This document shows positions 1-8,092 of a stretch of DNA of 24,318 nt, one piece after another. The position numbers and the translations under genes were made by a program. Source of the DNA: Gryganskiella cystojenkinii (Eukaryota > Mortierellomycota > Mortierellomycetes > Mortierellales > Mortierellaceae); contig JAAAIG010000606.1 of the NCBI GenBank assembly GCA_015852425.1, forward strand, positions 1-24,318, given 5' to 3'. The number at the start of each line of letters is the position of its first letter. Positions within the stretch are counted from its first letter, which is position 1. The notes under the pieces are model-generated. The model had not been told where the DNA came from. It ran no database searches and saw nothing but the letters and a program-made list of their open reading frames with translations.

Positions 1-109
1 TTTTTGTTCTAAATTCTCACTCCCTTGATCCAACCACAATCCCTTTTTTTTTTAATCTCCTTTCTTTCCTTTCCATTCATACCCCCCTCCGTCTCAACAC
101 GAGAGTCCA
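1..109 (+). promoter_or_regulatory. Proximal promoter / 5' leader of the F-box gene
   Basis: The stretch before the first gene is strongly pyrimidine-rich on the coding strand (T8-T10 runs, then C and T blocks), as is common at fungal transcription starts. No ATG lies between about position 20 and the gene's start at 110. The true promoter probably extends beyond the left edge of the window. Confidence 0.4.
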
Positions 110-2293
110 ATGCTGTTGGCATCCAAACTTCCATTACCGGACGAATGCATTGATCTTATTCTCGAATACCTTGTTCACGACCGCATCACGCTCCATGCCC
201 TCGTTCTCTCCTCTCAAAGACTCTTTCAAAGGGCTGCACCCGTCCTTTACCGGTCACCGTTTCGACTTGTCCAAAACTCTTCTTCTTTAAAGGCCTCGGA
301 GAAAGAGGTCAGGATTTCTTCCTTGGTCGCATTATTGTTGAGCACTCGATCCACCGACGTTCTCGGCGGCCGTTCACCTTATGTCATTGGCGCTACCGTA
401 CCGACAACTTTGACCAGAACGACAAGGACAGCCTCGGCAAGTGCGCTCGAGGCTACTTTTGCCAATGGCACAAGTATTCCCACAGCAGACACCGCCAACA
501 TAAACAGCGACGTTCACACATGTTCTTCGACTACAGAGCCGTCCACGCTAGTTCCTAGGCCTCTGCGTGTACCCGAACTAGTACCTGCACCTCCAATTGC
601 AACAACAATAGCACGTGCGGTGGTCGCGACGGTAGACTATCTACGATTCTACACACACCATCATGAAATCGATTTATGTCGACCCCTGGGTTACCTCCGA
701 GCCAACTCCTCCAGTGTCTTGGGTCATAAGGGGCTCTGGATCTTTGACGGCGAAGAGGATCCCGATCAACCGCAACAGAGACCTGTGACCGAATTCCAAA
801 CCGAGATCACCCTGGCCCTGATCGAATATCGCCCCCAGGACATTCGCGTCCTCGGTCTCCCCTTGATCCAAATCCCACTCTTGTTACCGACGCTAGAAAA
901 ACTGTCGAGTTTGGTTCGACTCGAGATCTCGGGGATCCCACCCGCCAAACGAGCCAACAATTTCCTTCTGCCAGCCAACAGGATCGAACCCGTCCTGGAA
1001 TTCATCCGTGTTCATGACGCTCTCCATCACACGTTGCGAGAGATCAAGATCAAGGGCAAAGACGATCAGTCCAACGGTGGCTCTGTCGATCAATCGCACA
1101 AGGATCTGGTGCGGTTGGTGCAGGCCATGCGAACACCCGAAGCCGTGGACGCGAGGCACTGGCAAGAGGCCATGTTGGTCTTGGACCAGATTCCTGTAGA
1201 GTCCTTAAGGTCGCTGCTCTTGGGTTGGTCCCATCAATCGTCGGATCGGTTCGTGACCGTGAAGACCTTGGTGAACACCGTTTCGGATTATTTACAGACC
1301 TGTCGACAGCTGAAAGAATTGCGGATCGCGGTGAACGATGAAAAGATGTTTCGATGGGCTGTTCATGAGAGACAAGAGATGCTTCTGCCTTTCCGGAAGA
1401 AAGGTGGGATGGCTGTCGCCGTGACCGATCCATTCTCGAGAACCCACGCTGTACAGCGAGGAATACGACCTCGAACTATCGCCAGAGATCCATATGAGTC
1501 TGGTGGTGGTGGTGGTGGTGGTATTGGTCCACCTGAGGGTCTCCCACCTTTGCGGTCCTTGGAACTTTGTGGTGAAAATATGTACCTGATCCCGGCATTT
1601 ATTGATGCGATCGACGCCTTTCGAGAAACGATCGAATCCCTCTGTGCAGTCTCCCTCGCCACGAACATGTCCCTGATCGGCTCGACTATGATTCATCCCG
1701 ACGCCTTGGAAAAGATTTCTGGCATGTTTATTACCCCAACGCCGACATTTGCCATCCTTCAGAACAACATGAAAATGCTATCCTCGCCCTCAAACAATAC
1801 GATGGCCCGATCCCTAACCTGGTCTTGGCCCCTGACCCGGTTGTCGACTTTGGACCTCGAAGGCGAGGTCGCGGTCGCATTTGATTTCCAAGCACTCGAA
1901 TTTTGTCCCAATCTGCTCACGTTACGACTCTCGTTGCCGCCGTATTTGTTCTCGACAAGTGAGGATGATCAAGTCCTGGAGGAAATGACGAACCGTATGC
2001 CGTTGTTGTGTCAACACGGTCAAAACTTGTTGGATCTGGAGCTACGTGAGAAATGGCCCGTATCGGACATGTTGTTGGGGATGATAGTCCGGTCCATGAC
2101 CAGGCTGACAACCCTTTATATCGCCCATTGCTTCGATCATTCGTTCACGAACGGCGTCCAGCCCTTGATTCGCGACGCCACCAGGCTGCAAAAGTTGACA
2201 ATCAGCAAGTGGTTATGTGCCCCCAATGTCCTCAATCGTCAGCTCCAGGCGACCAAACTCCTCTATCCACAGCTTGAAGTCCTTGAAGAATGA
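110..2293 (+). CDS. F-box / leucine-rich-repeat-like protein, intronless
   Basis: This is a single open frame of 727 residues. Residues about 7-52 look like a degenerate F-box: LPLPDECIDLILEYL, then a helix with LVLSSQRLFQRAAPVLYRS. Proteins of this layout usually bind Skp1 through the F-box and present substrates to an SCF ubiquitin ligase. The rest is rich in short leucine segments (residues about 235-285 and 570-725, for example LSTLDLEGEV and LLDLELREKW) resembling irregular leucine-rich repeats, the likely substrate surface. Residues about 80-160 are a Thr/Ser/Ala-rich, probably disordered insert. Residues 465-471 are seven glycines. The frame is intact and the first ATG follows a pyrimidine-rich leader. 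The substrate is unknown. The F-box assignment is by motif resemblance and moderately sure; F-box-like proteins are a large, fast-changing family in these fungi. Confidence 0.8.
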   Translation: MLLASKLPLPDECIDLILEYLVHDRITLHALVLSSQRLFQRAAPVLYRSPFRLVQNSSSLKASEKEVRISSLVALLLSTRSTDVLGGRSPYVIGATVPTTLTRTTRTASASALEATFANGTSIPTADTANINSDVHTCSSTTEPSTLVPRPLRVPELVPAPPIATTIARAVVATVDYLRFYTHHHEIDLCRPLGYLRANSSSVLGHKGLWIFDGEEDPDQPQQRPVTEFQTEITLALIEYRPQDIRVLGLPLIQIPLLLPTLEKLSSLVRLEISGIPPAKRANNFLLPANRIEPVLEFIRVHDALHHTLREIKIKGKDDQSNGGSVDQSHKDLVRLVQAMRTPEAVDARHWQEAMLVLDQIPVESLRSLLLGWSHQSSDRFVTVKTLVNTVSDYLQTCRQLKELRIAVNDEKMFRWAVHERQEMLLPFRKKGGMAVAVTDPFSRTHAVQRGIRPRTIARDPYESGGGGGGGIGPPEGLPPLRSLELCGENMYLIPAFIDAIDAFRETIESLCAVSLATNMSLIGSTMIHPDALEKISGMFITPTPTFAILQNNMKMLSSPSNNTMARSLTWSWPLTRLSTLDLEGEVAVAFDFQALEFCPNLLTLRLSLPPYLFSTSEDDQVLEEMTNRMPLLCQHGQNLLDLELREKWPVSDMLLGMIVRSMTRLTTLYIAHCFDHSFTNGVQPLIRDATRLQKLTISKWLCAPNVLNRQLQATKLLYPQLEVLEE
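1502..1522 (+). repeat. (GGT)7 trinucleotide microsatellite in coding sequence
   Basis: Seven GGT codons in a row encode Gly465-Gly471 of the F-box protein. Because the unit is a whole codon, length changes would keep the frame. It probably sits in a flexible linker and could vary between strains. Confidence 0.9.
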
Positions 2294-2505
2294 AAACACA
2301 AGCCTACCACCAAAAAAAATACCCCAATACCATTTTTGATATTACCCTTCTTCGCCCTAATAACCAGTACAATATATGTCAAAAACTGTCATTCGGTTGG
2401 ATATGAACAATTTTTTTAATTTCTATGCTGTGGATTTCGTGGGGAGAAAAAGAGGCTCCTTGATCGAGAGGCATTCTTTGGGGGAAATGGGAAAAGGAGG
2501 GGTAA
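2294..2505. other. Convergent 3' spacer
   Basis: These 212 bases separate the stop codons of the F-box gene (+) and UTP15 (-), so both 3' untranslated regions and both polyadenylation sites must fit here and may overlap. No exact AATAAA is visible on either strand. A-rich runs occur at about 2310-2320 on the plus strand and T-rich runs at about 2411-2417. Confidence 0.6.
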
Positions 2506-4523
2506 TTATATCGTGGATGCAGATGCTGATGCTGAGGGTACTGTTGATGATGCTGAAGTCGAGGCATTGGTCGAGGCCAACTCATTGTGGGACGCAATCG
2601 ACGCCGAGGTCGAGGTGCTCTTGGCAAAGAGCATCTCCATCGATCCCACAACAGCCAAGAGCTGCTTCTGGAACGCGATCTCGGCCTTGACCTTAGTCCT
2701 CAGTCTTAAGAACAACTCGTCAATCAAGGGCGACTGACCGAGGACTGCCGTGTACATATCAATCACTGTCGTCGCCACATCAACCAAGAGAGCCGTGTAC
2801 CGAGGATTATTGATATTCCTCACCAAGAACTGTGTCAACGGCTCCAAAGTGTTGTCATCTCTTCCTGCAAGGGCCTGCTTCAGACCATCTCTGTGGATCA
2901 ACTCCTGGATCAACGAGACAGTCGTCACGGCTGGTTGGTTGGTTCTCAGACAAGCATCCAATGCATTTCCGTATTGGAACGCCTTCAGGTACCGGTCATA
3001 TTCTCTCAGGCGTCTCTTCTTTTGAGACTCAACCGTGATATCGCCCTCGCCTGCACCGGCCTTGAGACCGCGGACGAAATATTTGTAAGAACCTCCACGC
3101 GCCTGCTCCTCCTGTGCGCGCCTCGTCTGGACCTCGGGTGTCTTCACCACACGCTGACGAATCGACAACAACCCTCCGGCCATACCAGCGACCAAGTGTG
3201 TATCATCGGGCTAAATGAAAAAAGAAAGAAAAAAATCAGAAAAGACGTGGATTCATGTAATGAACGTCGTAAAAAAAGGGGGGGTCAAATAGACAACGTA
3301 GGGTGAGGTTACAAGTCCAACAACTTACAGAAAGTGCAACGCTCATGACGGGTGCGGGATATTTGACACTATGAACAACGCTGTAATCCTGAACGTTATA
3401 AACCTTGACGTGATGATCCAAGGAACCGGTCAACAATCTCGAGTACGAGTTATCGAAACACAGCGAGGTGACCGTCTTTTGATGGTTCGAGAGTGAGTGC
3501 ATGGGACGTCCACCAGCCAAGATATCAAAGACTTTGAGATTCGGTCCTCCAGCCGCAACAACAACTCCGCCATCAGGGAACATCTCTACCGCCTCGACTG
3601 GCGCACCATGGTTCATGGTCATGACACAGCCTTGAGTACGCATATCCCAGAGCTTGACTGTTTGATCGTAAGATCCTGACAAGATCAAATGAGGGTTATC
3701 ATGTGAGACCATGCCTGAGCGGATATAATCCTCGTGTCCCGTAAAGATCGTCAGCGGTGTCTCGCTTGGCATGTCCCAGATCCTGACCGTCTTATCATCC
3801 GAAGCCGAAAGAATCTGAGTCTTGTCGGTCGAGAACTTTGCGACATGAACGGGACTAGAATTGATAAAGACATTTAAAAAAAAATGGAAAAAAGTTAGAT
3901 TGTTAAAAGGAAACTATTCACTTTTGGTTACGTCAAAATGGGACAAATTTGTCAACTTACTGTCTATGGTCTCTGTAGGTTCTGAGAATGGCTCTGCTTC
4001 CGATATCAAAGATCTGGATCAAACCGGTGGCATCGCCAGCAACGACCAAACGACCATCAGCTCTGATTGTTCCAGAATACGCCACATCCTTGAATCGTGA
4101 GATGGTCTTCTTGACTTGATGGGTCTTTGAACTGTAGATCTGAACGCGGGTTGAGGCTGTCACGGCGAAATCATAAGGGTTGGTCTCTGAGAAGTGAATC
4201 GAGGATACGGCAGCAAACTCCTTGACAACAATGGGTGACTACAGAAAGGGGTGAAGAAAAAAAGGATTGGTTTCAAGAGTTAGAGAACGGTGGGAAAACG
4301 CAATCGAAAGAAAGTCAAGGCAGACGAGTGTGGTCCACTGCTCCTGATCTTTCGACATAAGGCAACAAAGGCATTATGAAAGTGGAGTGTACTGGACTGC
4401 CGAAGCAAAGAGAGGTGGCCGTCTGTATACCTTGAACTTGCGCCAGTATCTGGACTCGTGAGTCTTGCGTCCTGGCAGACGAGGGTACTTCTTGACCGTC
4501 AAGGTCTTGAAGTCGGACGACAT
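2506..4523 (-). CDS. UTP15: UTP15, U3 snoRNP-associated WD40 protein (four exons)
   Basis: Exons on the minus strand are 4523-4431, 4238-3961, 3854-3329 and 3210-2506. The introns (192, 106 and 118 bases) start with GTATAC, GTAAGT and GTAAGT and end in TAG. The joined frame is 533 residues, close to known UTP15 proteins (about 510-520). The N-terminus MSSDFKTLTVKKYPRLPG and a block of WD40 repeats (residues about 40-300, including ILSASDDKTVRIWDM and LILSGSYDQTVKLWDM) are followed by the all-helical UTP15 C-terminal domain (about 355-495, beginning YDRYLKAFQYGNALDACLR). UTP15 is part of the t-UTP/UtpA subcomplex of the nucleolar small-subunit processome, needed for rDNA transcription and early 18S rRNA processing. 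The last 38 residues are a Ser/Thr/Ala-rich tail. The start has A at -3. The gene shares a 533-base divergent promoter region with uL23m. Confidence 0.93.
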
Positions 4524-5056
4524 TGTGGTGTTATATAATCGATGTAAAGTGTGTCTGCGGAACGAGCGTGAAGGAATGAACAGAGACGAAGGTTAAAAAG
4601 AGACCTGGATGAGGTCGATGGGGATGGATGGAGCAATGGACAATAGAGAAAAAAGTCAAATGACACCAATGCATGCAAAACCTCTTCTAGGCCGTCAGGC
4701 TGTAAGAAAAAGCGACATGTGGCTTAAAAGCCACAAAAAAGAAAAAAAAATAAAAAGACAAACAAAAAAATACCACGATTCAAAGTCGCAGTCACAACAA
4801 GTATCTCGTCCCTTTTCTCCGCCCAGGCACCACCCGACCCTGGAGGAGGGTCTGTTTGGTGGCCACTCGGCATTCACATTTCAATTTTCGTACATTCATT
4901 GAATCGTTCAGGCTCATTCAAGATCACCTTTCTCAGCCCACCCACCCATCCGCCCATCCATCCATCCACCCAAAGGAACAACAATACCCTCAGGAAAGTA
5001 AATTCGCCGCCAGTAGAACAAACGACATCACTCACACATATTTATATACAACTACA
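4524..5056. promoter_or_regulatory. Divergent promoter region between UTP15 and uL23m
   Basis: These 533 bases lie head to head between two genes serving ribosomes (nucleolar processing and the mitochondrial large subunit), so shared control is possible but unproven. It contains A-rich blocks at about 4735-4770, a C/T-rich stretch with CCAT-type repeats (4937-4971), and a TATATA-like AT stretch only about 15 bases before the uL23m ATG, too close to act as a TATA box for it. The uL23m frame stays open upstream to an ATG at 4856, but that part translates to low-complexity Pro/His/Ser sequence and is read here as leader. Confidence 0.6.
4937..4971 (+). repeat. Imperfect CCCA / CCAT short tandem repeat
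   Basis: A run of CCCA and then CCAT units (cccacccatccgcccatcca and onward) lies in the probable 5' leader of uL23m, about 90 bases before its start codon. It is a pyrimidine-biased simple repeat, with no further function visible. Confidence 0.7.
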
Positions 5057-5530
5057 ATGTCAGTGCCAGCACTCAAGGAAGGTCTCAAAAAGATCTATTT
5101 CCCCTCGACAGTCATCAAGCTGGTTCGGAATGCTCCCAATGTTCCCCAAGTCTCCAACATTCTCACCTTCCGTGTGCCTCCCTCGATGAACAAGATGGAT
5201 ATCAAGTCTTATCTGTCGAAAATCTATCAGATCCCCGTCGTTGATGTCCGTACCGCCAACATGCCCGCAAAGCTTGCCGGATCCGGTGGCAACACGATCT
5301 TGAAGAGACAAAAATTCAAGAAGGCGATCGTGACCATGGAGAGCGAATTCAAGTGGCCTGAAACCCCCGAGAGCAAGACTTTCGGTATTCAGGACGCCGT
5401 CCAAGAACGTTCAAGGTTTATGAACCGTCTCAAGGGCTGGAGGATGAGACCTAACCACAGCATCCAGGCGGCCAAGAAGGCTACTGAGGCTGAGGCTGCT
5501 GCCGCGAAGGCTGCCGAGACCAAGGCATGA
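5057..5530 (+). CDS. MRP20: Mitochondrial large-subunit ribosomal protein uL23m (Mrp20 type)
   Basis: This is a single-exon gene of 157 residues. The start MSVPALKEGLKKIYFPSTVI and the core with FRVPPSMNKMDIKSYLSKIY, then VVDVRTANMPAK, match the fungal mitochondrial L23 family. These proteins sit at the polypeptide exit of the mitochondrial large subunit and bind 23S-type rRNA. The L23 fold covers residues about 15-95; a basic segment (RSRFMNRLKGWRMRP) and an Ala/Glu/Lys-rich helical tail follow. The ATG at 5057 was chosen because the protein similarity begins there, it has A at -3, and the 67 in-frame codons upstream are low-complexity leader-like sequence. An N-terminal extension from 4856 acting as a presequence cannot be fully excluded. 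The basic N-terminus itself could target the protein to mitochondria. Confidence 0.9.
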   Translation: MSVPALKEGLKKIYFPSTVIKLVRNAPNVPQVSNILTFRVPPSMNKMDIKSYLSKIYQIPVVDVRTANMPAKLAGSGGNTILKRQKFKKAIVTMESEFKWPETPESKTFGIQDAVQERSRFMNRLKGWRMRPNHSIQAAKKATEAEAAAAKAAETKA

Positions 5531-6072
5531 TCGGATTAACAGTAACAGCGACGACCGCAAGGAGCAGAAACGTGAACGTCAAGCAGGAATAAATAACATC
5601 CGAGCCCCCACGTCAACAACCCGCTCCATCCCTTCGACAGCATCTCAACATTCATCACCATCACTAGAACTCCCCAGCCAAGATTACAAATATATCTCTG
5701 TTTTTTTAGTACCCTAACAACTGGCACAGGACCGTGGCAAGAATTCCCTTTCGTTGGGGATATAGCCAAGGAGAAGATGACAAGAGTTTGACCTCATTAC
5801 GAATCATACGAAACGACATGTGGACATTTTTTTTTCTATGATGTCTCGTTTGATGATCGAATAGGTGTACAAAGGACTCTTCGACTAACGATCCAATTCG
5901 AGGAGAAACGCGATGCAAAGCATGTGGTATCAAGTCAGCGTCGGAGCAAATTCGTTTATGGGAGAGAAGAGACGGAAAGTGTAAAAGAAATTGAGATCGT
6001 CGCTACACGCTAATCTGTGCAGAGTTTGTAGGTCGGATTCCGGTCGAGGAATTGGGGGTACATGCACAGAAT
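5531..6072. other. Convergent 3' spacer, uL23m / LC8
   Basis: This holds the 3' untranslated regions of uL23m (+) and LC8 (-). An AATAAA hexamer at 5588-5593 lies 58 bases after the uL23m stop and is a reasonable polyadenylation signal. A second T-rich stretch lies at 5700-5706. No open frame here looks like a protein, and no exact polyadenylation hexamer was seen for LC8. Confidence 0.6.
5588..5593 (+). terminator. Candidate polyadenylation signal of uL23m
   Basis: An exact AATAAA on the coding strand, 58 bases after the stop codon. Fungal polyadenylation signals are loose, so this is only a candidate. Confidence 0.4.
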
Positions 6073-6469
6073 TTATCCACTCTTGAAGAGGAGGATGGCA
6101 ATCTGGTCCAAGTAAAAGTAGATAAAGTGCTTCGTTTCTATTTCGAGAGAGAAGGGAAAGATGATCCGGATTAATCTCCAATTGGATTGGGAAAGTGGAA
6201 ACAAAACACATACGAGTCTACAGATCGATCCAGCTCTGCTTTTTGGAGTGGAGTGCTCCCTTACCATGTGTAACGTAGCTTCCAAAGTTACGTCCGACAA
6301 TGCAGTGCCAAGTAGCACCGTACTTCTTGTCAAACTCCTTCTTCATGAACGCAGCGATGTCTTTCTCGACCGTGTACTTTTCAAACGCACGAACCGCACA
6401 CTCGACAGCCTCCTGCTGCATTTCCTCCGTCATGTCTGCATTCTTGATTGTGGGGCGAGGGTCGACCAT
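6073..6469 (-). CDS. DYN2: Dynein light chain LC8 (two exons)
   Basis: Exons on the minus strand are 6469-6265 and 6137-6073, with a 127-base intron (GTAAGG to TAG) splitting codon 69 after its first base. The joined protein is exactly 89 residues, the standard LC8 length. It shows the family core [37 protein letters not shown] and SYVTH joined to [18 protein letters not shown], ending in KSG. LC8 is a homodimeric hub protein. It binds short linear motifs on the dynein intermediate chain and many other partners, and in fungi it supports nuclear positioning and hyphal vesicle transport. The beta-strand around residues 62-68 that docks ligands is intact, and the serine at residue 88, known to control dimerisation in animals, is present. 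Without the splice the first exon reads through into nonsense. A long empty region upstream may hold a non-coding first exon. Confidence 0.97.
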
Positions 6470-6815
6470 AGTTGATAGTTGCTGTGATGTGATGGTACTT
6501 GTTCGATTAGACGTTGGACTGGTGGTTATGGTATGAGAGGGCCTGCCGGTGGTGGATATGTGAGTCTATAATATGGAAAGAATGTGAATTTGAGTGAGCT
6601 TTCTGTGGAGCAGGCGAAAAAGATGAAGAGTGTGAAATCGTTTATCTGCTCCCATCAAACATTTCTGCAGGCTAAAGCCGAGAATCTTTTATGCTCCTTT
6701 CCGTTGTGGTGGAAAACCAACAGCGTAGAACATAAAGGCAAAAAAGAAAAAAAGAAGAAAGAATGAAAAGGAAAACAAAGAGTAATGCACAGAGCTGTGA
6801 AAGGGTCCACACCGC

Positions 6816-6834
6816 AAAAAAAAAAAAAAAAAAA
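6816..6834 (+). repeat. A19 homopolymer
   Basis: Nineteen consecutive A on the plus strand, one of several long A tracts in the non-coding parts of the window (others at 10751-10765, 10803-10821 and 22058-22072). Such tracts exclude nucleosomes and are common in AT-rich fungal spacers. Confidence 0.95.
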
Positions 6835-7464
6835 GGATAGCTTTTTGAAACAAGGACGCTCTGCGTTGAGAAAGGTAGCTCAGATCTCCTTTTTCCTGGA
6901 GCGTTTTGTTTCTCCTGAATTTTTGCACATGATCGCAAATTAGGATCTTATTCTTGCCCCCGTCTCTTTTCAGTTCAGATAAAAAGGAAATAAAGGATAA
7001 CAGCCGTGTGTTTCGCTCTCCCTCTTATTATCTCTCGAACTGGGTTGGTGATGAGAGCGCGTTTGAGAAAGTTGAGGTGGAGTTGTGCTTGTACTTGTGC
7101 TTGGGATGGAGCCTGTTCAATTGTCGTCGTCTCCAACCGAGTCAAATTGAAATGGAGCGGAGTAGTGGCGCGTCGTTTTGATGATTACGAAGGGAGGTTG
7201 TAGGCATGAAACGGTTATTGGTTAAAGCGTCATCCTCACGCGCGTCGTCATTGTCGAGAGTAACGTTCTTCCTGTAAACATTGTCTGTCGAGAAAAGCAG
7301 TAATGCAGGGAGTGTTTGAGTCTCTTGTCCTCCAAGAGACCGACGAAACGACGCCTCCCTGTTCCAACGGTCGTTATTGTGCCAGTGTCCGAAAAAGTAT
7401 CCCGGGTTCCGAGAGGTGATGTACAAGAAAACGGAAATGCTTCGCCAGCCTTGTTTTTACTTAC

Positions 7465-7545
7465 GGATGGAGTCGTCGCAAAGGGATAACAGAGTCAAAC
7501 GGTTCCTTCGAAGAGAAAAGAAATGATTAATGAAAGAGATGAAAA
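7465..7545 (-). promoter_or_regulatory. Possible non-coding first exon of LC8
   Basis: On the minus strand a CT-rich start-site-like stretch (ttcatctctttcattaatc and onward) runs about 80 bases with no ATG and ends in CATCC followed by GTAAGT, a consensus donor at 7464-7459. A plausible acceptor (accaccag) lies at about 6519, 50 bases before the LC8 ATG. Splicing these would give a leader intron of about 945 bases. This is inference only; a start nearer the gene is equally possible. Confidence 0.3.
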
Positions 7546-7599
7546 TGAAATTGAAGCCATTGGACACTTGGAGGAATGCACGCAAAACCACGACGTGTA

Positions 7600-7615
7600 A
7601 AAGTCACATGACTTT
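7600..7615. promoter_or_regulatory. Near-palindrome AAAGTCA-CA-TGACTTT
   Basis: Two perfect 7-base inverted arms around CA enclose a CACATG E-box core (TCACATGA), a shape typical of dimeric bHLH binding sites. It sits about 60-130 bases upstream of the possible distal LC8 leader exon, next to an AT-rich TTTATTAAAG on the minus strand, so it fits an upstream promoter element. Which factor, if any, binds is unknown. Confidence 0.3.
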
Positions 7616-8011
7616 AATAAAAATCGAGGGGAACTACTGAAGAGACAAGGGACAACAGGAATCCAGCGTCCGTCATCCCCTCCTTCTTGCTCTTTCCTAT
7701 CTGGTTATCTTTCTCGCGGCATCCAGGTAAGGAAAGGTCTGGAGATCTCGTTTTCTCAAAGCACCCAACAAACTTTCAGCTTGTGGTTGAAAAAAAATGC
7801 TCTTTCTCAGTATGCTCCTTTCTACGAAAAAACGGACTCTCACTCCAAGTCATCGTCGTTCTAGCGAAAATGCTGTGGAAAGGCTCTAAAAAGAAAATAT
7901 CTGTGAAAGAGTCCTAAAAATAAAAGACATTTGTTTTCTTCCCGCGGTCTCAATGCAAACAGGGGGGTATGTGAGAGTATTTGATCATAATGTGCAAATG
8001 GGTTCGTGAGG

Positions 8012-8017
8012 TTTATT
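8012..8017 (-). terminator. Candidate polyadenylation signal of perilipin
   Basis: An exact AATAAA on the minus strand (plus-strand TTTATT), about 75 bases after the perilipin stop codon. Spacing and sequence fit a polyadenylation signal; use is not shown. Confidence 0.4.
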
Positions 8018-8092
8018 ATGACAATGTGAATGTGAAGAACGTTGAGGATGACCAAAGGAAAAGGAAAAGCTATAGCAAAGGACCCTTCTTCT

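Larger units (their letters stand above)
6470..8092. other. LC8 upstream region and perilipin 3' region, no protein gene seen
   Basis: About 1.6 kb lies between the LC8 start and the perilipin stop, both on the minus strand. The LC8-proximal half is A/G-rich on the plus strand, with a 19-base A run at 6816-6834. Around 7465-7545 the minus strand is pyrimidine-rich and ends in a GTAAGT donor at 7464, a possible LC8 leader exon. Upstream of that lies a near-palindrome (7600-7615). The part nearest 8092 is the perilipin 3' untranslated region. Open frames of 60-94 codons occur but resemble no protein family I know. Confidence 0.6.

Noticed and set aside
2513..3306. Plus-strand frames across UTP15
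   Set aside because: They mirror the UTP15 exons and run across its splice sites; no independent similarity was seen.
4856..5056. N-terminal extension of uL23m from an upstream in-frame ATG
   Set aside because: The extension is Pro/His/Ser low complexity made from CCAT-type repeats, and protein similarity begins exactly at the ATG at 5057.
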